64,000 nt of DNA from Vitis vinifera (Eukaryota; Streptophyta; Magnoliopsida; Vitales; Vitaceae). The position numbers and the translations under genes were made by a program. The stretch covers positions 8,814,501-8,878,500 of the forward strand of contig NC_081810.1 in the NCBI RefSeq assembly GCF_030704535.1. Reading direction: 5' to 3'. A model generated the notes under the pieces. That model made no database searches and had not been told where the DNA came from. It worked only from the letters and a program-made list of their open reading frames with translations. Positions 41,966 to 54,799 of the stretch are shown here, one piece after another (positions within the stretch are counted from its first letter, which is position 1; the number at the start of each line of letters is the position of its first letter).

Positions 41966-42499
41966 ATGGCTTGGAACTTGTATGCTGGGCCTCGTCGCCT
42001 GCTCCTGGATACAGAAACTGCTATGCCACCAATGAATGGAAGCAGGGGAAGTAGCTCATATGCCAATGATGCGAACTTTGACAGCAACATGGTGATAATC
42101 CTAGCAGCCCTGCTATGCGCATTGATCTGTGCGCTTGGATTGAACTCAATTGTGCGCTGTGCTTTGCGTTGTAGTAATCGATTTTCCCTTGAGACCCCAG
42201 ATCAGGTTGCTGCGCATTTAGCCACAACAGGCCTTGAGAAGGGCACCCTGAGCCAGATTCCAGTTGTGGTGTATGGCTCATCAGGTCTAACTACTCCAGC
42301 CACAGACTGCCCCATATGTCTGGGGGAATTCACTGAAGGAGACAAGGTAAGGATCTTACCAAAATGCAATCATGGTTTCCATGTTAAGTGTATTGACACA
42401 TGGTTGATGTCCCGCTCTTCCTGCCCAACATGTCGCCAACCATTGCTTGAACATCCAACAAATTCTAATGGGGAGGAGCTGGTTGTCAGAATCCTGTGA
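41966..42499 (+). CDS. RING-H2 finger protein, ATL family E3 ubiquitin ligase
   Basis: A single-exon ORF of 177 aa, the usual size and intronless form of short ATL proteins. One membrane segment (about 42-62, MVIILAALLCALICALGL) lies near the N-terminus, followed by basic residues. The GLD-type motif appears as GLEKGTLSQIPVVVY (89-103), with Glu for Asp. The RING-H2 is complete: C115, C118, C134, H136, H139, C142, C153, C156 with spacing C-x2-C-x15-C-x-H-x2-H-x2-C-x10-C-x2-C. The Trp of DTWL that contacts E2 enzymes is present. It should ubiquitinate targets at a membrane. It resembles the ATL72-80 subgroup; the exact orthologue and substrate are unknown. Similar genes are often induced by stress or elicitors. 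Confidence 0.95.
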   Translation: MAWNLYAGPRRLLLDTETAMPPMNGSRGSSSYANDANFDSNMVIILAALLCALICALGLNSIVRCALRCSNRFSLETPDQVAAHLATTGLEKGTLSQIPVVVYGSSGLTTPATDCPICLGEFTEGDKVRILPKCNHGFHVKCIDTWLMSRSSCPTCRQPLLEHPTNSNGEELVVRIL

Positions 42500-43451
42500 C
42501 CAGAAATTGAACCTGGTGGCTAAATTTGGCTTTTCAAGGTTTCTGTTTATCATTGTACAGGGTCAAAGAGTATGTTTTACTAGTTTTCCTTGTAAAAACC
42601 TTTTCTTTTTCTTGTTATAACTTAGTGTAACCATATTACAATCTGCCTCTCTTTAATCTGGTTCAGAATCTGAAACACCCCTCTGTTTTCAAATTTTGAA
42701 TATGCTTGAAGTAGATATTGTGACCCATGAATGATTTGTGGAGGCCAGTGCCATGATTCAAGGGTGTTGTTTAAGGGTAAAGTGAAATAATTGCTCACGC
42801 TTTAGCTAATCTTTGTGTCAACCATGGGACCTGCCTTTGTCCCTGTGGTGGCCTAATTGCAACTTTTAGAGAAAAAAAAAGAAAATTTCTTCTTTACTAT
42901 ATAAGCCAGCCTAAGTCAAATTAGATTTGTATGCGTGTAGAAGCCGCCACAGAGCTGATATTTTAATTGAAATGAACAGCCAAATCCATCCAAGCTCTGT
43001 TCAGACTCATCAGATCAATCAGCCCTGGGTGAGCATTTTGTGGGGTCTTGCCAATTTCCTTCAAACTTCTCTATCAGAACTCAGGCTGAGCTTACTTTGT
43101 TGTTCTTGGCGTCTTCATGTATTCACAGTTTTCCAAGTTGAGCTAGAGATTATGAAGAAAAAGGAACAAACTGCAAAGAGAAGTCTGAGGAATGGGGTTG
43201 TTCAGATCATAATAGATTATTTGAGAACTGAAGTTGCTTAGGTGATGCTGAAATTATTTGAAGATGGCTTGGCTGGAAAAAGTTTTTCCCCTGCCTTCCT
43301 ACAAAAATTCCTTTCGTTTCTCAAGAAAAAAAATTCATTTCATGGCAAAGAAAGCATACATGGAATAATTCAAACACACAACAGAAATAATCAAACTAAT
43401 ACATTAATGAAATATTTCGACATAAAAAGTAGTAGTAAGTCATGAGGGTTC
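42500..43451. other. Intergenic between convergent genes
   Basis: It contains the 3' UTR of the RING-H2 gene and then the probable 3' UTR of the minus-strand zinc-finger gene. CTATATAAGCC near 42898 looks like a TATA box but no gene follows that I can support. Confidence 0.45.
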
Positions 43452-44785
43452 TCAAAAAGGAATGGGGTGGTGGTGAGAAGGAGAGTAAGGAGAATAAGGT
43501 GAGTTCATCACAAAAGAAGGCGTATTGCTGGTTTGATGATGGGACCTTGTGGGGGTTCTTGGGGTCACAGGACTTCTTGATCTAGACATCATCATGCTTC
43601 TATTGCGGCCCCTCTCACCGCTCCTCCTTGGCCCTTTCTCTGCCCATGACAGCTCTTGCTGCTTTGCCATACTTGGATACCCAGCACAACACCCCATATC
43701 TCCTGCTCTTTTTATATACCTGCAGCATCAATTTTGTTAAACTAGGCCTGTCTGTATCTACCGTACATTCTTAATATTCACTCTTGAAAGTGTCCACCAT
43801 TGATAAATTTGAAAGAAAGGAGCATGTGGGGTGTGTGTATATATATATACCTTTGGCTGAACCTTCTTCCCAAGCAAGCAATACACTTTCTCCCTTCTGT
43901 CATCTCCCCCATGCCCATGCTTAGGCAGCTCCTGCAGTACACTCTGCCACACACCTGCCCACATGCAATTATCCCATCATCATTCTTAACAATTCACCAA
44001 AATAACTGAAAATCAAACACTTCCTTCTCTTTTTAAATGATAGGTTTGCATTGGAGTTAGTAACAGTTTTGAATTCTTCATTAATTCTACGTAAAAATTG
44101 TGAGGCCATAGACTTGTCGATCATCTATATCCATATATTCAAAAGGAAACTGATAGAATATTCATACCAGGCATCGGTGACGGAAAATATAGATGTAGGT
44201 GTTGCAAATAGTACAAATATTGGAGTGAGGAATCCCAGGGCGGCGGCGTCCGCCTCTCTCTGAAAATGGGCTCATGATAGAAGCCATGTTCATATGGCTT
44301 CTGTCATCATAAGCCATGCTACTCTCAACTGCATGTCTATACCCTGAGTGCCTCCTAGAACCATTGGGACTTGCATGGCTAGAAAAGTTTTCACCGTCTG
44401 CATAATGATGACCCATGCCTTCTCCGTCAAGGTGGTGGTGGTGGTGGCGGCTGGGAGCCCTGTGTGAATCAGTTCTATCCTTGTTGACATGGTGATGATA
44501 GGGACTATGCTGATGATGAGGAGGAGGAGAGCTTTTAGCTGCTTGCAAGCCTCTGTTGAAATCAAGGCTGGGAATTTTGTTCAAGGGTGATGGTCCTTCT
44601 CTCTTTGATTTGCCTTCTGGGATGGACTCAATGGAGATGGCTTTCCTCTTCTCTGGTTGGGGGACGACATTTTTTGTCACCTCTGCTAGGTCCTCAAACG
44701 TGAGGTTTACCGATTCATCAGGAACCCCCAGATACAATTCTTCAAGCTCTCTTCTTGCCTTCGCCAATGTTGTTAAATCACCCAT
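43452..44785 (-). CDS. FYVE/RING-like eight-cysteine zinc-finger protein, His-rich
   Basis: Exons on the minus strand are 44785-44168, 43954-43851 and 43719-43452, with phases that fit, giving 329 aa. An eight-Cys finger straddles the first intron: C191, C194, C205, C208, C213, C216, C230, C233 (CTICNTYIYIFRHRCLVCG, then YCRSC, then GRKCIAC). FRHRC resembles the basic ligand patch of FYVE domains. The MGEMTEGRKCIACLG stretch resembles the cysteine-rich motif preceding the G domain of plant extra-large G proteins. The N-terminus is acidic, with a helical LAKARRELEELY segment. The middle is very rich in His, Ser and Pro. The C-terminus has Ser-Pro and SRSRSP repeats. I know of plant proteins with this architecture but no established function, so function is left open. 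Confidence 0.8.
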
Positions 44786-46500
44786 CAGTCTCTCAATTGG
44801 TCTAGTTTCTTGATCACCCTCCAGTTGTTAGAGAAATAAAGAGGTCAGGCCTGTGTGTGGACTGCCAAGGAAACGGCCAGATCAAAAAGGGCTTGTGTAG
44901 TTTGTAACGAAGGTGGAAAATACAGACAGTGATAAAAGTCCAATTATGCTGGCCTAGTCCTAGAAAATTGCCAGATTCTCAGCATAATTGACCTCAAGCA
45001 TAGAGATTCCTCTACAAGGTAGGAACTTTGAAGATTCATTGCCTCTTCACCTCCACTTCTGCTATATACTTCCCCGTGCTGGCTATCTTCTTCACTTCTG
45101 ACAAAATTTTATTATCATAGCCAGCAAAATTGTCTTAACATATGGACGCCCGACCACTCTTCATAATTTATTGTATATGACGAATGCTCTTCTACCTGCA
45201 GTACTATATGTTATTACTTTTGTCCAGAAATATTTCTAAGGAGAAGTCCAATATATCTAGTCCATTTATATTATAACCATGGTAGATGACAGTGAACCAT
45301 TTTTGAGAAAGAAAAATGAAACACCAGCCGGCCAAAAGGATATGGTCAAAAGGTTGGCTAGAGCTTCGATGTGCCCAAGAAATTCTAATTTGAACTTGAA
45401 CTTTCTCTGCAACAACTCGGCTGTTAGCTGGTGGTCTACATGAAGCCCAAGACTGTATTTTTTATATTTGCTTTCCCATAATCATATACAAAACCAATTG
45501 TCATATATTTTTTGCTTCTCACCACGGTCTTCTTAATCAAATAAATACGTTTTAAAGCTATAAGATCTGTGAGTTTAGAGTGAATATTGTCTGTACGGAA
45601 ATAATGAAATCATTACAAAATGTATAGCTAACATTGCCTGCATGGAGAGAGCGAGTCATTATAAATGATTTTAAGAGTTTATTTGAAACCTCATATGAGA
45701 CTTATTTGACTTGGCAAAGGATGTGTGTCTAGCTTGCAATCCCATGAAACACCATGAAATGTCCCTCTTAACTATGGGAGGTACAGGTTGTTACAACCAA
45801 GTATAAATATGGAAAGATTAGCTCATTAAGTAATTTGTTCTAAAAATATGCTTGGCGATTTGTACAACCTGGATTCTATCAACTGGATGAGGCATAAAAC
45901 AAACATAGGCCGGACTGCACCGATACCAATTTAATTTCCTGCTGGCCATTTGTCTTTTCTTGATGATAAGAGTCAAAAGCCATGCTTATTCAACATTGGG
46001 ATTATTTTAGTTTGATGGATTTCAATGAGTTTGATTTAGATATTCTTAAAAAAAAATATATTCTGCCCCACCGTGCTTACTCCGTCTGCACTGAAAGAAT
46101 CTTGGGAAACCATTCAAGGATTTGTGATATACAACCATGGATCCTTCAAGTTTTGTACAAGGCCTAATAATCCCATTTCTTCTAGCAGTTATACTGTAGC
46201 TATGGATCTCCCCTAAGAGTAATCACTTGTGTGGAGAAATTTCACTGTTTGTGGTAGCATTAACATGAAGACATGGTTCAACCTGTGGGATTTGAGAAAT
46301 CTTCCACCAAGATGCAGATCAAGGGACAATAACAATGAAATCTTCACTAGGAAACCAACCAAGCTCTGCTCTTTGTTTAGCCCGTCTGGTCAATTCAAAT
46401 GTATAAAAACTAGAAAAATATTCACAGAGAGAGAAGGAGATATGCATGACAAGAAACAAACAGGAGAACATTCAATTAAACAATGTATCACAAACAAAAA
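44786..46500. other. Intergenic, upstream of the zinc-finger gene
   Basis: The first few hundred bases are the promoter side of the zinc-finger gene. The right end merges into the 3' UTR of the VAL-like gene. No coding sequence is recognised. Confidence 0.45.
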
Positions 46501-46587
46501 CCTTCCTCTACAGAAAGGAACATGACCACAAATAAATTTAAAATGTTCAGGAAGGAGAAAAGTAGAGGCCACGGAGACGGGTGATTT

Positions 46588-49500
46588 TCAGTCCAAATCA
46601 GGTTTGTGGTAGCCTTCACCAGCTCCACTCCCATGCTCCCAGATTAGAGGTGAAAGGGACCGTTCATCAGTTAGGTGTCCATCTTCCCCTCCAGTAACCT
46701 GGGGGAGGGGACGGGAGTTTGAGCTCATCGGTTGGTCAGATATCAAACTTGTGAGCCCAGTCTGCTTCAAGTAGAAATCCAATGGATGGCTTGCTGCTTG
46801 AACAAGGCTTGTCATGCTCACTCCTGTTACACCTGGAAGCAGGTCTTCTTCATTGTCAGGACGGCAGTTCAAGTCTATTTGTCCTGTACCAGTTTCAGCG
46901 ACTACCTCTTCTTGGATTTTGCTCTGGTTGTTTTCACCGTCTGAATGGTTTCTCTGCAATGACACATTTCTTACCATGCCGCTTATTTCTGATTCATTGA
47001 TGGGGTGAATCTGGTGCTTAATCTGTGAAGATTCTGCTTCATGCTCTGATTGGCGTTTCTTTTTGCGCAGCATTAGGGTTCTGAATCGGCGCTTCACAGT
47101 CATGCACACATTGCATATGCATGTGGACTTGTGCTTGCCCTTTCCACTTGGGGGCTGAATACATACAATACACGAGCAGCCAGGGCGGTGCCGAGGGTGT
47201 CTGGTGGTGGCTTCAGCTGATGGCTCACCAGAGTCACCTCCATTTTCTTCTAGAACTGCAGCATTGGCCAGAGCATCTAAGCCAGTAGGCTCACCTTCTT
47301 GGGCTAATTTATGGCTCTCCATGGATTTTTGCCTCTTGTAATCTGGGCACGAAATAAAGGTTTCAGATTTATAGAGGATTAAAAGTGAACTTCCTATACA
47401 ACAAACTTAATAATAGAACAAGGGCACCATGACCATTGAACTAGGGGATTTCCATGAGACTGATTTCATGGCTGACAAGGATAACCAGAACAATGGGCAA
47501 CTTTTACCGTCCAGACAGTTACTCCAACTTTCCAAGTCATTGAAAAGCAGGTTCATAGAGGTCAAAATTTTTCTGTCAATTGCAGCTTGACATCATTTTC
47601 ATTGCAAATTCATGAGACTGTTGCTCATGGAGGTTTCTCCAACGTCATACAAACTCATAGAGTTGTTATGAGCATGGCATACAACTACTTTCTTCCACCT
47701 TCTTATCACATTATATGAGCACATGCATAAGCACAAAAAACATCCATTGTAAAGCATGCAGATCTCAAGTCTTCTACCAAATCAATGCACAGGCATAAAC
47801 ATCCTACAATGTGGCCAGTTGTACCTATGCATAGAACATAGACAAATTATAGATGACACATTCTTGATGTAATGGGACAGCCTGAATGTGCAGCCAAAGA
47901 CAAAAAATGAAAGAGGGAGAGAAAAAGAAACACATGCACCATCTGTTTATAAAGCATCAAGCCTCACAAGTATCTAATCATAAACCACCTTTTATTCACA
48001 AGCCATTTTCTAAACAAACATCATAAAGCCTTTCTTGATGGAATATCCAAGGAACCACATAGGCTTGAGTCATACCCTTTCCAAGTCTGGAAAGACTTTC
48101 TGATTCCTTTGGATTCCACTCATCTGGTGCAGAACATGAACACCTAGAAGCGCATCATAAACCATGAAGATGTAGATTAGTCAACCAGCTTTCATCTCAT
48201 GAGATGCTTCATGCTTGTTAAGAACAGAAAATAAATAAAAGAACATATAAAGAAAAAGCATTGCACCTGCTCAAATCCCAAATGTTGTCTGCACATGTCC
48301 ACTTGAGAGGGAGAAAAACATCTATGGGCAACTTTCGCCATTTGGAGCAATTATCACACTGACCCCATTGATCCTGCCCCCTGGACAACAGTGTGCTTGT
48401 TCTTTCAACACAAGATGGACATATTCAACTACTGTCACTGATTAGTATTTCTTTCCCACTAAATCCAGGTGTCTTAATTATGCATGTGCTGATGGAAATT
48501 GAATTCAAAGGTTCACCCTTCTCAGATTTAGAGTACACACAGCATGCAAGGTGTAGACCTAATTTGTGTGAGCTATTTCATTTCTCCATGTGTCAATGAG
48601 CTCCAAGGAAATAAAATGGTGAATGAGGAAGAAAGATGACATTAGAAAAGCACGAGTCTAAAGTACTTCAAATGAAAAGAGAATACAGCCATGAAGATTA
48701 GTGACCTTGCATATTGGAATCCTACCACTTCACTTAATGCCTATTTTGGAGTAAGGATTTTTAAGCTCTCATACATTACTTTTACTTTTTCCTGTGCACT
48801 CATGACAAACATGAGAAAATATATTGAAGCAATCCTTACCCAGATGGTCGGGCTGTGAATATACTCCTTTTTCCAAAAACCGGAGGTTCCTATATGAGAC
48901 AACATTAACAACAAATTACCACAAAAAAAAAAAATGCAGTACAAATTCAAAATTTCCTTAGATTATGTTTAGTTCTTGGAAAGTACTAAGAAAAGAAAAA
49001 AAAATAGTAAAGAAAATGATTTTCTCATGTTTAGTTGTATTATAATTAAAATTATTTAGAAACTTATGCATTTTCAAATTATTCAATCTTTATGTTGAAG
49101 AGTTAAAATAAGTAATGAGTTTGAAGTAGCGTATTAAAATAATTTATTGATCTTAAATCTATTTTTTTATTTTCCTTCACTTTTTCTTTTCTTCTATTTT
49201 TTCTCTTTATTTTCTTTCCCTTGCATTTTCCCTAAAATTTTCCAGGAACCAAACATAGCATAAATCTATGGCATCTAGGGCTTTGTACTAGTAAACAAAC
49301 AAGAAGGGCTGCCCCTCAATAATATATTAAAAACAAATAGACATCCTCTGATTGGGTATTACTTACAGTATATTCCTCAATTTCATAGCCTTCAATAGTG
49401 ACAATGTTTGGCTCAACACTTGGAGGTGGGCGAAGTATGTCCTGTGTTTCCTGCCATGTTATTTTCAACTCCAGGGCATCTTCACTATGCATGAGCAACC

Positions 49501-52500
49501 TCTTATTTTTGGACCCAATATTTCGAGTCCTCTTCTTCTCTGGAATCAGCAGCGATTGCTGTGGAGAATCCTCATTCATCTTGCCTGCACACTTCTCATT
49601 TGTATGCCAAACAATATCACCATCAGATAAAATTGAAATGTTTGGACACAGCACTTAGGTGAGGATCTTTGCTTCCTTTCAGAGATTGGAAGAGACCAAG
49701 AGCAACTACTTACTGTAGACAGGTTTTCAGTGACACTAGAAAAAGAAGATCCTCCATAAATAGTGCCATTAGACAGGGCTGATGTTTGGGCATCCTGTTT
49801 AATATATGTCACAGAAAATGAATGAATATGATCCCAAAGAAAGAGGATGCAAGAAGGCAAAAATGCTGAAGATAATTAAGATGCCTGACCTGCACATCAA
49901 CACAATTTGATGCCTTTCGACATCCAATGACAAGTTTGTTTCCAGGATCTATCCGACTAAATATAACTGCAATGAAAAATGAAATCTGAGAAAGAGAACA
50001 GTAACACACAATCTGTATCAATTTCCATTTAGGAAGCATGTCACAGATAAAATAAAATATATATAAAAAAAAAACTAGCAAATTATCTAGGATGAGAACT
50101 TCCATGCACCCATCAATATTACTTAAAGATAGGCATGAAAATTAAGAGGTATGTTCTCAGGCATACATGTGCCTGAACAATTCCTTATAACAACAAAAAG
50201 TATATCTCTGTACTGTCATAGAAAGCACATCTCTCCTTTTTTTTCTTTTTGGGCTTTCAACAATTTTTTCTGTTCATCTTGAAACATGCTTAATGACCGT
50301 ACACACATGATGAGTAATATTACAACTGTTCCCTTCATCCGCATATGCCCTGCTTGCAAGTTACCACTAGCAATGAACCATCCACTTGCAGTTAAAATTC
50401 ATTTGAAAAAGAATTTTGGTATGTAATGAACCAATCAAAATGCAGAAAACATAACTATTTGCAGAAGACAGGTATTCAAGAACTAACATAGAAAGCAAGA
50501 GAAAAAATAGACACAAATATCTCTTGAGATCTTTAGGATTGTACCTACTGGTTACAAGAATTATAAAACTCAGTTCCATTAAAAGGAAATCTAAATATCA
50601 ATCAAAGAATGAGAAATGCTGAATAAACAGAAAGTCTAGACATGTTAACATGCTCAGAGCCCCTCCTTTATATTTCAAAATAAAAAGGCCTTTATTGTCA
50701 ACTTCAAAACTTTCCCTTCCCACATCAGCCTATATGCACTGTCTGTACAAACTCAAGCTATGAGAAGCACACTTCCTTGTTACACAAGCATAATCATACA
50801 AAATACTATGAAAAACATGTATATCAAAGATGGGTAATGTATACCACCCACTGAGAAAGAATGAGATGAAATATACCAGTATCACCAGCTCGTAATTGCA
50901 TGGACTGTATGCAAGGGGTTACCCCTTCTAAAACATACATCCGGCTGTTATTATTGGGCCAAAATCTGAATTGAAATGTCCACTCTGTCCCCTTTGCATC
51001 CTGAACCCTCAATGGAAGGCCTTCTGATTGAGAAATAGGAGGAAAATATGCCTGTATTGACTTACAGTTTATACATATGAAAAGGAAGAAAAACCTCCAC
51101 AAAATAAATAACACAAGCTAGCATACAAGAAACAAAGGTATTGAGGATGACTACTTTTGAAAACTTACTTCAGCACATGCTTTTGGGAGGACCAAACGAC
51201 CAATTCGACCAGCATCACTAGCACTCAGAACCTTCTCGAATAATGGCACAATGGTGGAATTCAAACTTGAAGATAACATATGTAAGGTAAACACTTAATT
51301 GAATCAATGAACAAACCAACACATTGAATGTTACATAAAATCACATTCTATTATGATGATAATCAACTTAAAAATTAAAGTATGAAATATTTATGGATAC
51401 TCTCCAGATAATTGCTGCAGTTCCTGGTCGGTAATCCTTGGCCAGTATCGAGGAAGTAACTGATTCCGTCCCCTCCCCTCAGCAGGTGGCCTTGCAATGC
51501 GAATCTCAGGAACCATGCTTTTATTTGCCTCTGAACCTATCGAGAGGCTAGAATTTGGAGGTTTGGGCAGTATATGCCGTGTCCTTTGCCCTTGTTGAAA
51601 AGTGAAAGCTGATTTGCTGTGTTCCATTCCTTCAACAGCATTACCAGGAAAAGGTAACAAAAAATTTGGAGGCCCTGAAGAGGAACTCAAGCTGATATTC
51701 AATGATGGTTGAACCAATGATTCATACACATCTTTACCCATTAACATCGGTATACTATTGTCTGATTTGGCAAATTCAGATGGTCCAATGGATGGTAGAG
51801 ATGTGGTTGGAAAGATAGTGTTAACTTCTCTAACTGCATGCATGCTATCATCTTGTTTGATTTGTCCAAGAGATACATTTGCATCACCTTTCTGAGATTG
51901 AAGCAAGTGGTTGAGCTCATCGGCCTCCATAGTTTTTCCCAATTGCATAAAATTATCCTTGCCAACAATATTGCAATTCATTCTATTTTCAACACAAGGG
52001 TGTTGCAAATTGTTGATGCTATTTGCAGTTGATGTACCAAATTCATTGGGAGTTTCATCATTCTGCATCTGAGTGGAAAAGTTATGTAAGGCTTGATTTA
52101 CTAATAGGTTTGACAGAAAGTTTTTGTAAAATGACTATAGAAACTCTGGAGAGTATTACCTATGATATCTCTAATTCTGCAGGAAAATAGCAATATGAAA
52201 TGGAAACAGGATTTTTGAACAGTAAAATATTTTAAGAAATGCCTAGAGAAGTGTCTAAATTAGCCAAATCTAAATTAAGATAAAAAATCTGCAAGGAGAC
52301 AAAAGGTTTTCCCATAATAATTTTATCCAACACTACACCAGATTTGCGTACGGGCAAACTGGACCTATCTCTGCATAGAAAAGAAGTATTTGGAAACTAT
52401 CCAAATCTTATAGATAGAATACATCAAATCTAATACTTTAACTAATCAGTCTTTGCATGGGCTTAACAAATATGCTCTGAAAAATACTTAACACTACTAA

Positions 52501-54799
52501 TAGCCCGTTTGGTAGTGATTCTAGGAAGCGCTTTTAATATTTTTAATACTTGAAATTTTTTATCATTCAAGTGTTAGAAATGCTAGAAACGCTTTCTAGA
52601 ATCATTCCCAAATGCACTCTAAGGTTACTGACCTAATTATACTATCACTCTAGTTTCACATTGCATAATTGAACATACAGTCCAAAGTTAGGGAGACTTT
52701 CAAAAAAATGTATCATGTTATATTGCAAAACATGATTAATAACAATTGATCCTAAACAAATAAATCTTCAACCCATGCAAACCTACAACTTAATGAAATT
52801 AAACAAATGTGATTGTAACATTTTAGGATGATGGCATAACCAATTATTTAAACTGATCTCACCGGATGACATTGAGGGCTCTTTAAACAGCTAGAACACC
52901 TTACACCACCATAATCAAGGGCCTCAAATTGATAGTTTGAAACAATGCATCCACAATGAATACGCTGCAATACCAAACTCAATTTCACTTACAAGGTAAA
53001 GTTAGGGAAAAAAAAAAAAGAAAAAGAGAAAGAAAATCAGGCTATGACATTACCTTGTGGCATAAACTGCATTGCCTCCAACCGTCTTCCTCTTGGTGGA
53101 AGGTTTCACAGAAAACTAAATTCTCATAAGCGGAACTAAAGCACATAAGATATCAAGTTAGGTAGAGCCAAGCAGAAAACTTTAAAAGAAAACGTTATTA
53201 GAATGATATGATATGTTCCATTGATAAAAAATGTAAATATAAAAATAAGATAGAAGTACAAGCGACATTCTTTGTTAGTTGATGTATAGGAGCAAGGAAG
53301 CAAAATGTAAAACCTGCTCAAATGATCCCTCACTTGAGCTTTTATAAGGAGCAAGAAGCTTCTAGAACCACCAAGAGTCATCTACACATCTCTACTAGTG
53401 GATGGAGAGTTCATGAGAACTCTTGTGTATAACATGTACATAACATTTGTGTAGAATTTCTAGAAAATTCTAAATATGTAAGGAACCTTTGAGGGTTCCA
53501 GAGAGTTCACTTGGTGCTTGTAAATAGGTGGTGACCTCATTTGATTAAGGCGCCAAGCACTTAAAGCTTCTAAAAGCATTGTAAAGCATTCTAGTGCAAT
53601 ACAAGCTTCCATTCTTCAAGTGTTGCTTTCTTTGTATATCCTAACTTCCAAGTCAAGTTGTTTTGCTTAGCATCATGAGCTCAAATCAGGGTAGAGATGT
53701 GTAGAATTCTCACATCCCCACCCCCAAACCCTTGCCACTACAACCAAGCCTCAAAGACTGATTTTCCGATGGTAATAACATCATTCTCAATTTGTTGGAC
53801 ATGTATTTTACGATTCAAACATGAAACTCCCACTTTCAAGTTACTCCAAGTTGAACCTCAAGAAAAATCCTTCTTAACATTTATGTTTTCTATGTTATGT
53901 TTTGGTTGTGAGATATTAACTCGGTATTCACATAGAGATCATTGATTAAGAATGAAACAAAAAATAAAAGTTAAAAATAAATAAAACAATTCAACATTTA
54001 GCCGTATTAAGCTACTCATCCAAAGAATTCTTCTTAGCAAAAATAGTAGATTCCTTCCTCATCCTCACATAAATCTCATCACTATTAAAAAAATAAAATA
54101 AATCAAAACTAAAAATAATGAGAATGATCCCTATTCCACTATAGCCTATAGGAATAGTTATCATTACAAAATGGCATTAGCGAATTGCTCTTTGAAGATT
54201 GATTTAGAAAACTTTGGCCCTTTATCAACCACAATGTGATTAACTAATGGAAAGTATTGATTAAATAAAATTTATCAAACAGGTTAGTCCTTCTAAGGCA
54301 ATTACTTGTCAACAAGGATCTCCTCTATCCCCTTTCTTTTCTCTATTTAAGTTTTTTAATTTTAGATATGAAAATGAAAATTTATCATATTTCCAATTAA
54401 CCTTAATCTCTTTTTAGTTTCAAAATCCCACTTGGGGAGAAGGTAACAGATAAATAGCAAAATCAAACACAAAAACAAACTAACTTTTAATAAACCCAAA
54501 ATTCCAATTTGAACAGTTACTGGACATAAATCAGACACTGTTATAATAAATAAATAATAAAAATAAATTCAAACAGAACAAAAACCCACATCCCCAAACA
54601 GTACCAGGAGCATCAAATCTACCAATAAACCACCCATACATGAAAATTTTTCAAGAATGCAAGTCTAGAAGTGGAAGAAAAGTTACCCGCATTTGTAGCA
54701 AAGGTCGACAACTGCACCGGATTTTATAGTCCATCCCTTCTTCCATTCAAACGACGCTGTCGTACCACACCATTTGTTCTTGCAAATCCTCGAACCCAT
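46588..54799 (-). CDS. VAL/HSI2-type B3 transcriptional repressor (exon 8 frameshifted as sequenced)
   Basis: Twelve coding exons, minus strand: 54799-54687, 53135-53054, 52964-52863, 52068-51401, 51265-51169, 51051-50877, 49966-49890, 49794-49367, 48889-48840, 48380-48267, 48143-48076, 47342-46588. Domains in order: a PHD-like Cys-rich region (about 6-96: [30 protein letters not shown]); B3 DNA-binding domain (about 327-431: [36 protein letters not shown]); CW zinc finger that reads histone H3K4 methylation ([14 protein letters not shown]...WTC...CSCSAPDEW); and an EAR repression motif (IDLN). This is the VAL1/VAL2 family, which silences seed-maturation genes through RY (CATGCA) elements and Polycomb. 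All junctions agree in phase except exon 8, which is 428 bp, two bases over a multiple of three. With those removed the protein is about 908 aa, a normal length. A 5' UTR intron is likely (TTTTTCAG just before the ATG). Confidence 0.93.
48961..49260. mobile_element. Small non-autonomous DNA transposon (MITE) in the VAL intron 8
   Basis: The left end ATGTTTAGTTCTTGGAAA and the complement of the right end (ATGTTTGGTTCCTGGAAA) form imperfect terminal inverted repeats around about 300 bp of AT-rich sequence. I could not settle the target-site duplication. Similar ends occur near 62106, suggesting a family. Confidence 0.6.
49367..49794 (-). other. Exon 8 of the VAL-like gene with two apparent 1-bp insertions
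   Basis: Exons 7 and 9 require a length divisible by three, but 428 is not. The family-like reading moves from one frame (VTENLST) to a second ([16 protein letters not shown]) near 49698-49699 and to a third ([13 protein letters not shown]) at the AAAA run 49629-49632. Each shift equals one additional T on the coding strand. Read as given, translation stops at 49576-49578, before the CW finger and EAR motif. A consensus donor ACA|GTAAGT at 49714/49713 lies before both shifts and is in phase with exon 9. Confidence 0.8.
52503..52619. mobile_element. Short foldback MITE in the VAL intron 3
   Basis: GTTTGGTAGTGATTCTAGGA at the left matches the complement of the right end (TTTGGGAATGATTCTAGAAA). 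The interior (ATACTTGAA...TTCAAGTGTT) also pairs, so the whole 117 bp can form a hairpin. Confidence 0.65.
53136..54686 (-). other. Intron 1 of the VAL-like gene
   Basis: This large intron (1.55 kb) is bounded by GT at 54686-54685 and AG at 53137-53136. A stretch near 54265-54350 can be read on the plus strand as [20 protein letters not shown], similar to the RQGDPLSP region of LINE reverse transcriptases, perhaps a small decayed LINE piece. Confidence 0.5.

Noticed and set aside
53320..53700. LTR-like sequence in VAL intron 1 (TATA-like word, TTGTTTTGCTTAGCATCATG)
   Set aside because: No TG...CA boundaries, TSD or second copy in the window could be fixed.
54265..54350. LINE reverse-transcriptase-like peptide in VAL intron 1 (QQGSPLSP)
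   Set aside because: The similarity is limited to a short motif, with stops on both sides and no tail or TSD, so it is mentioned only as a possible remnant.
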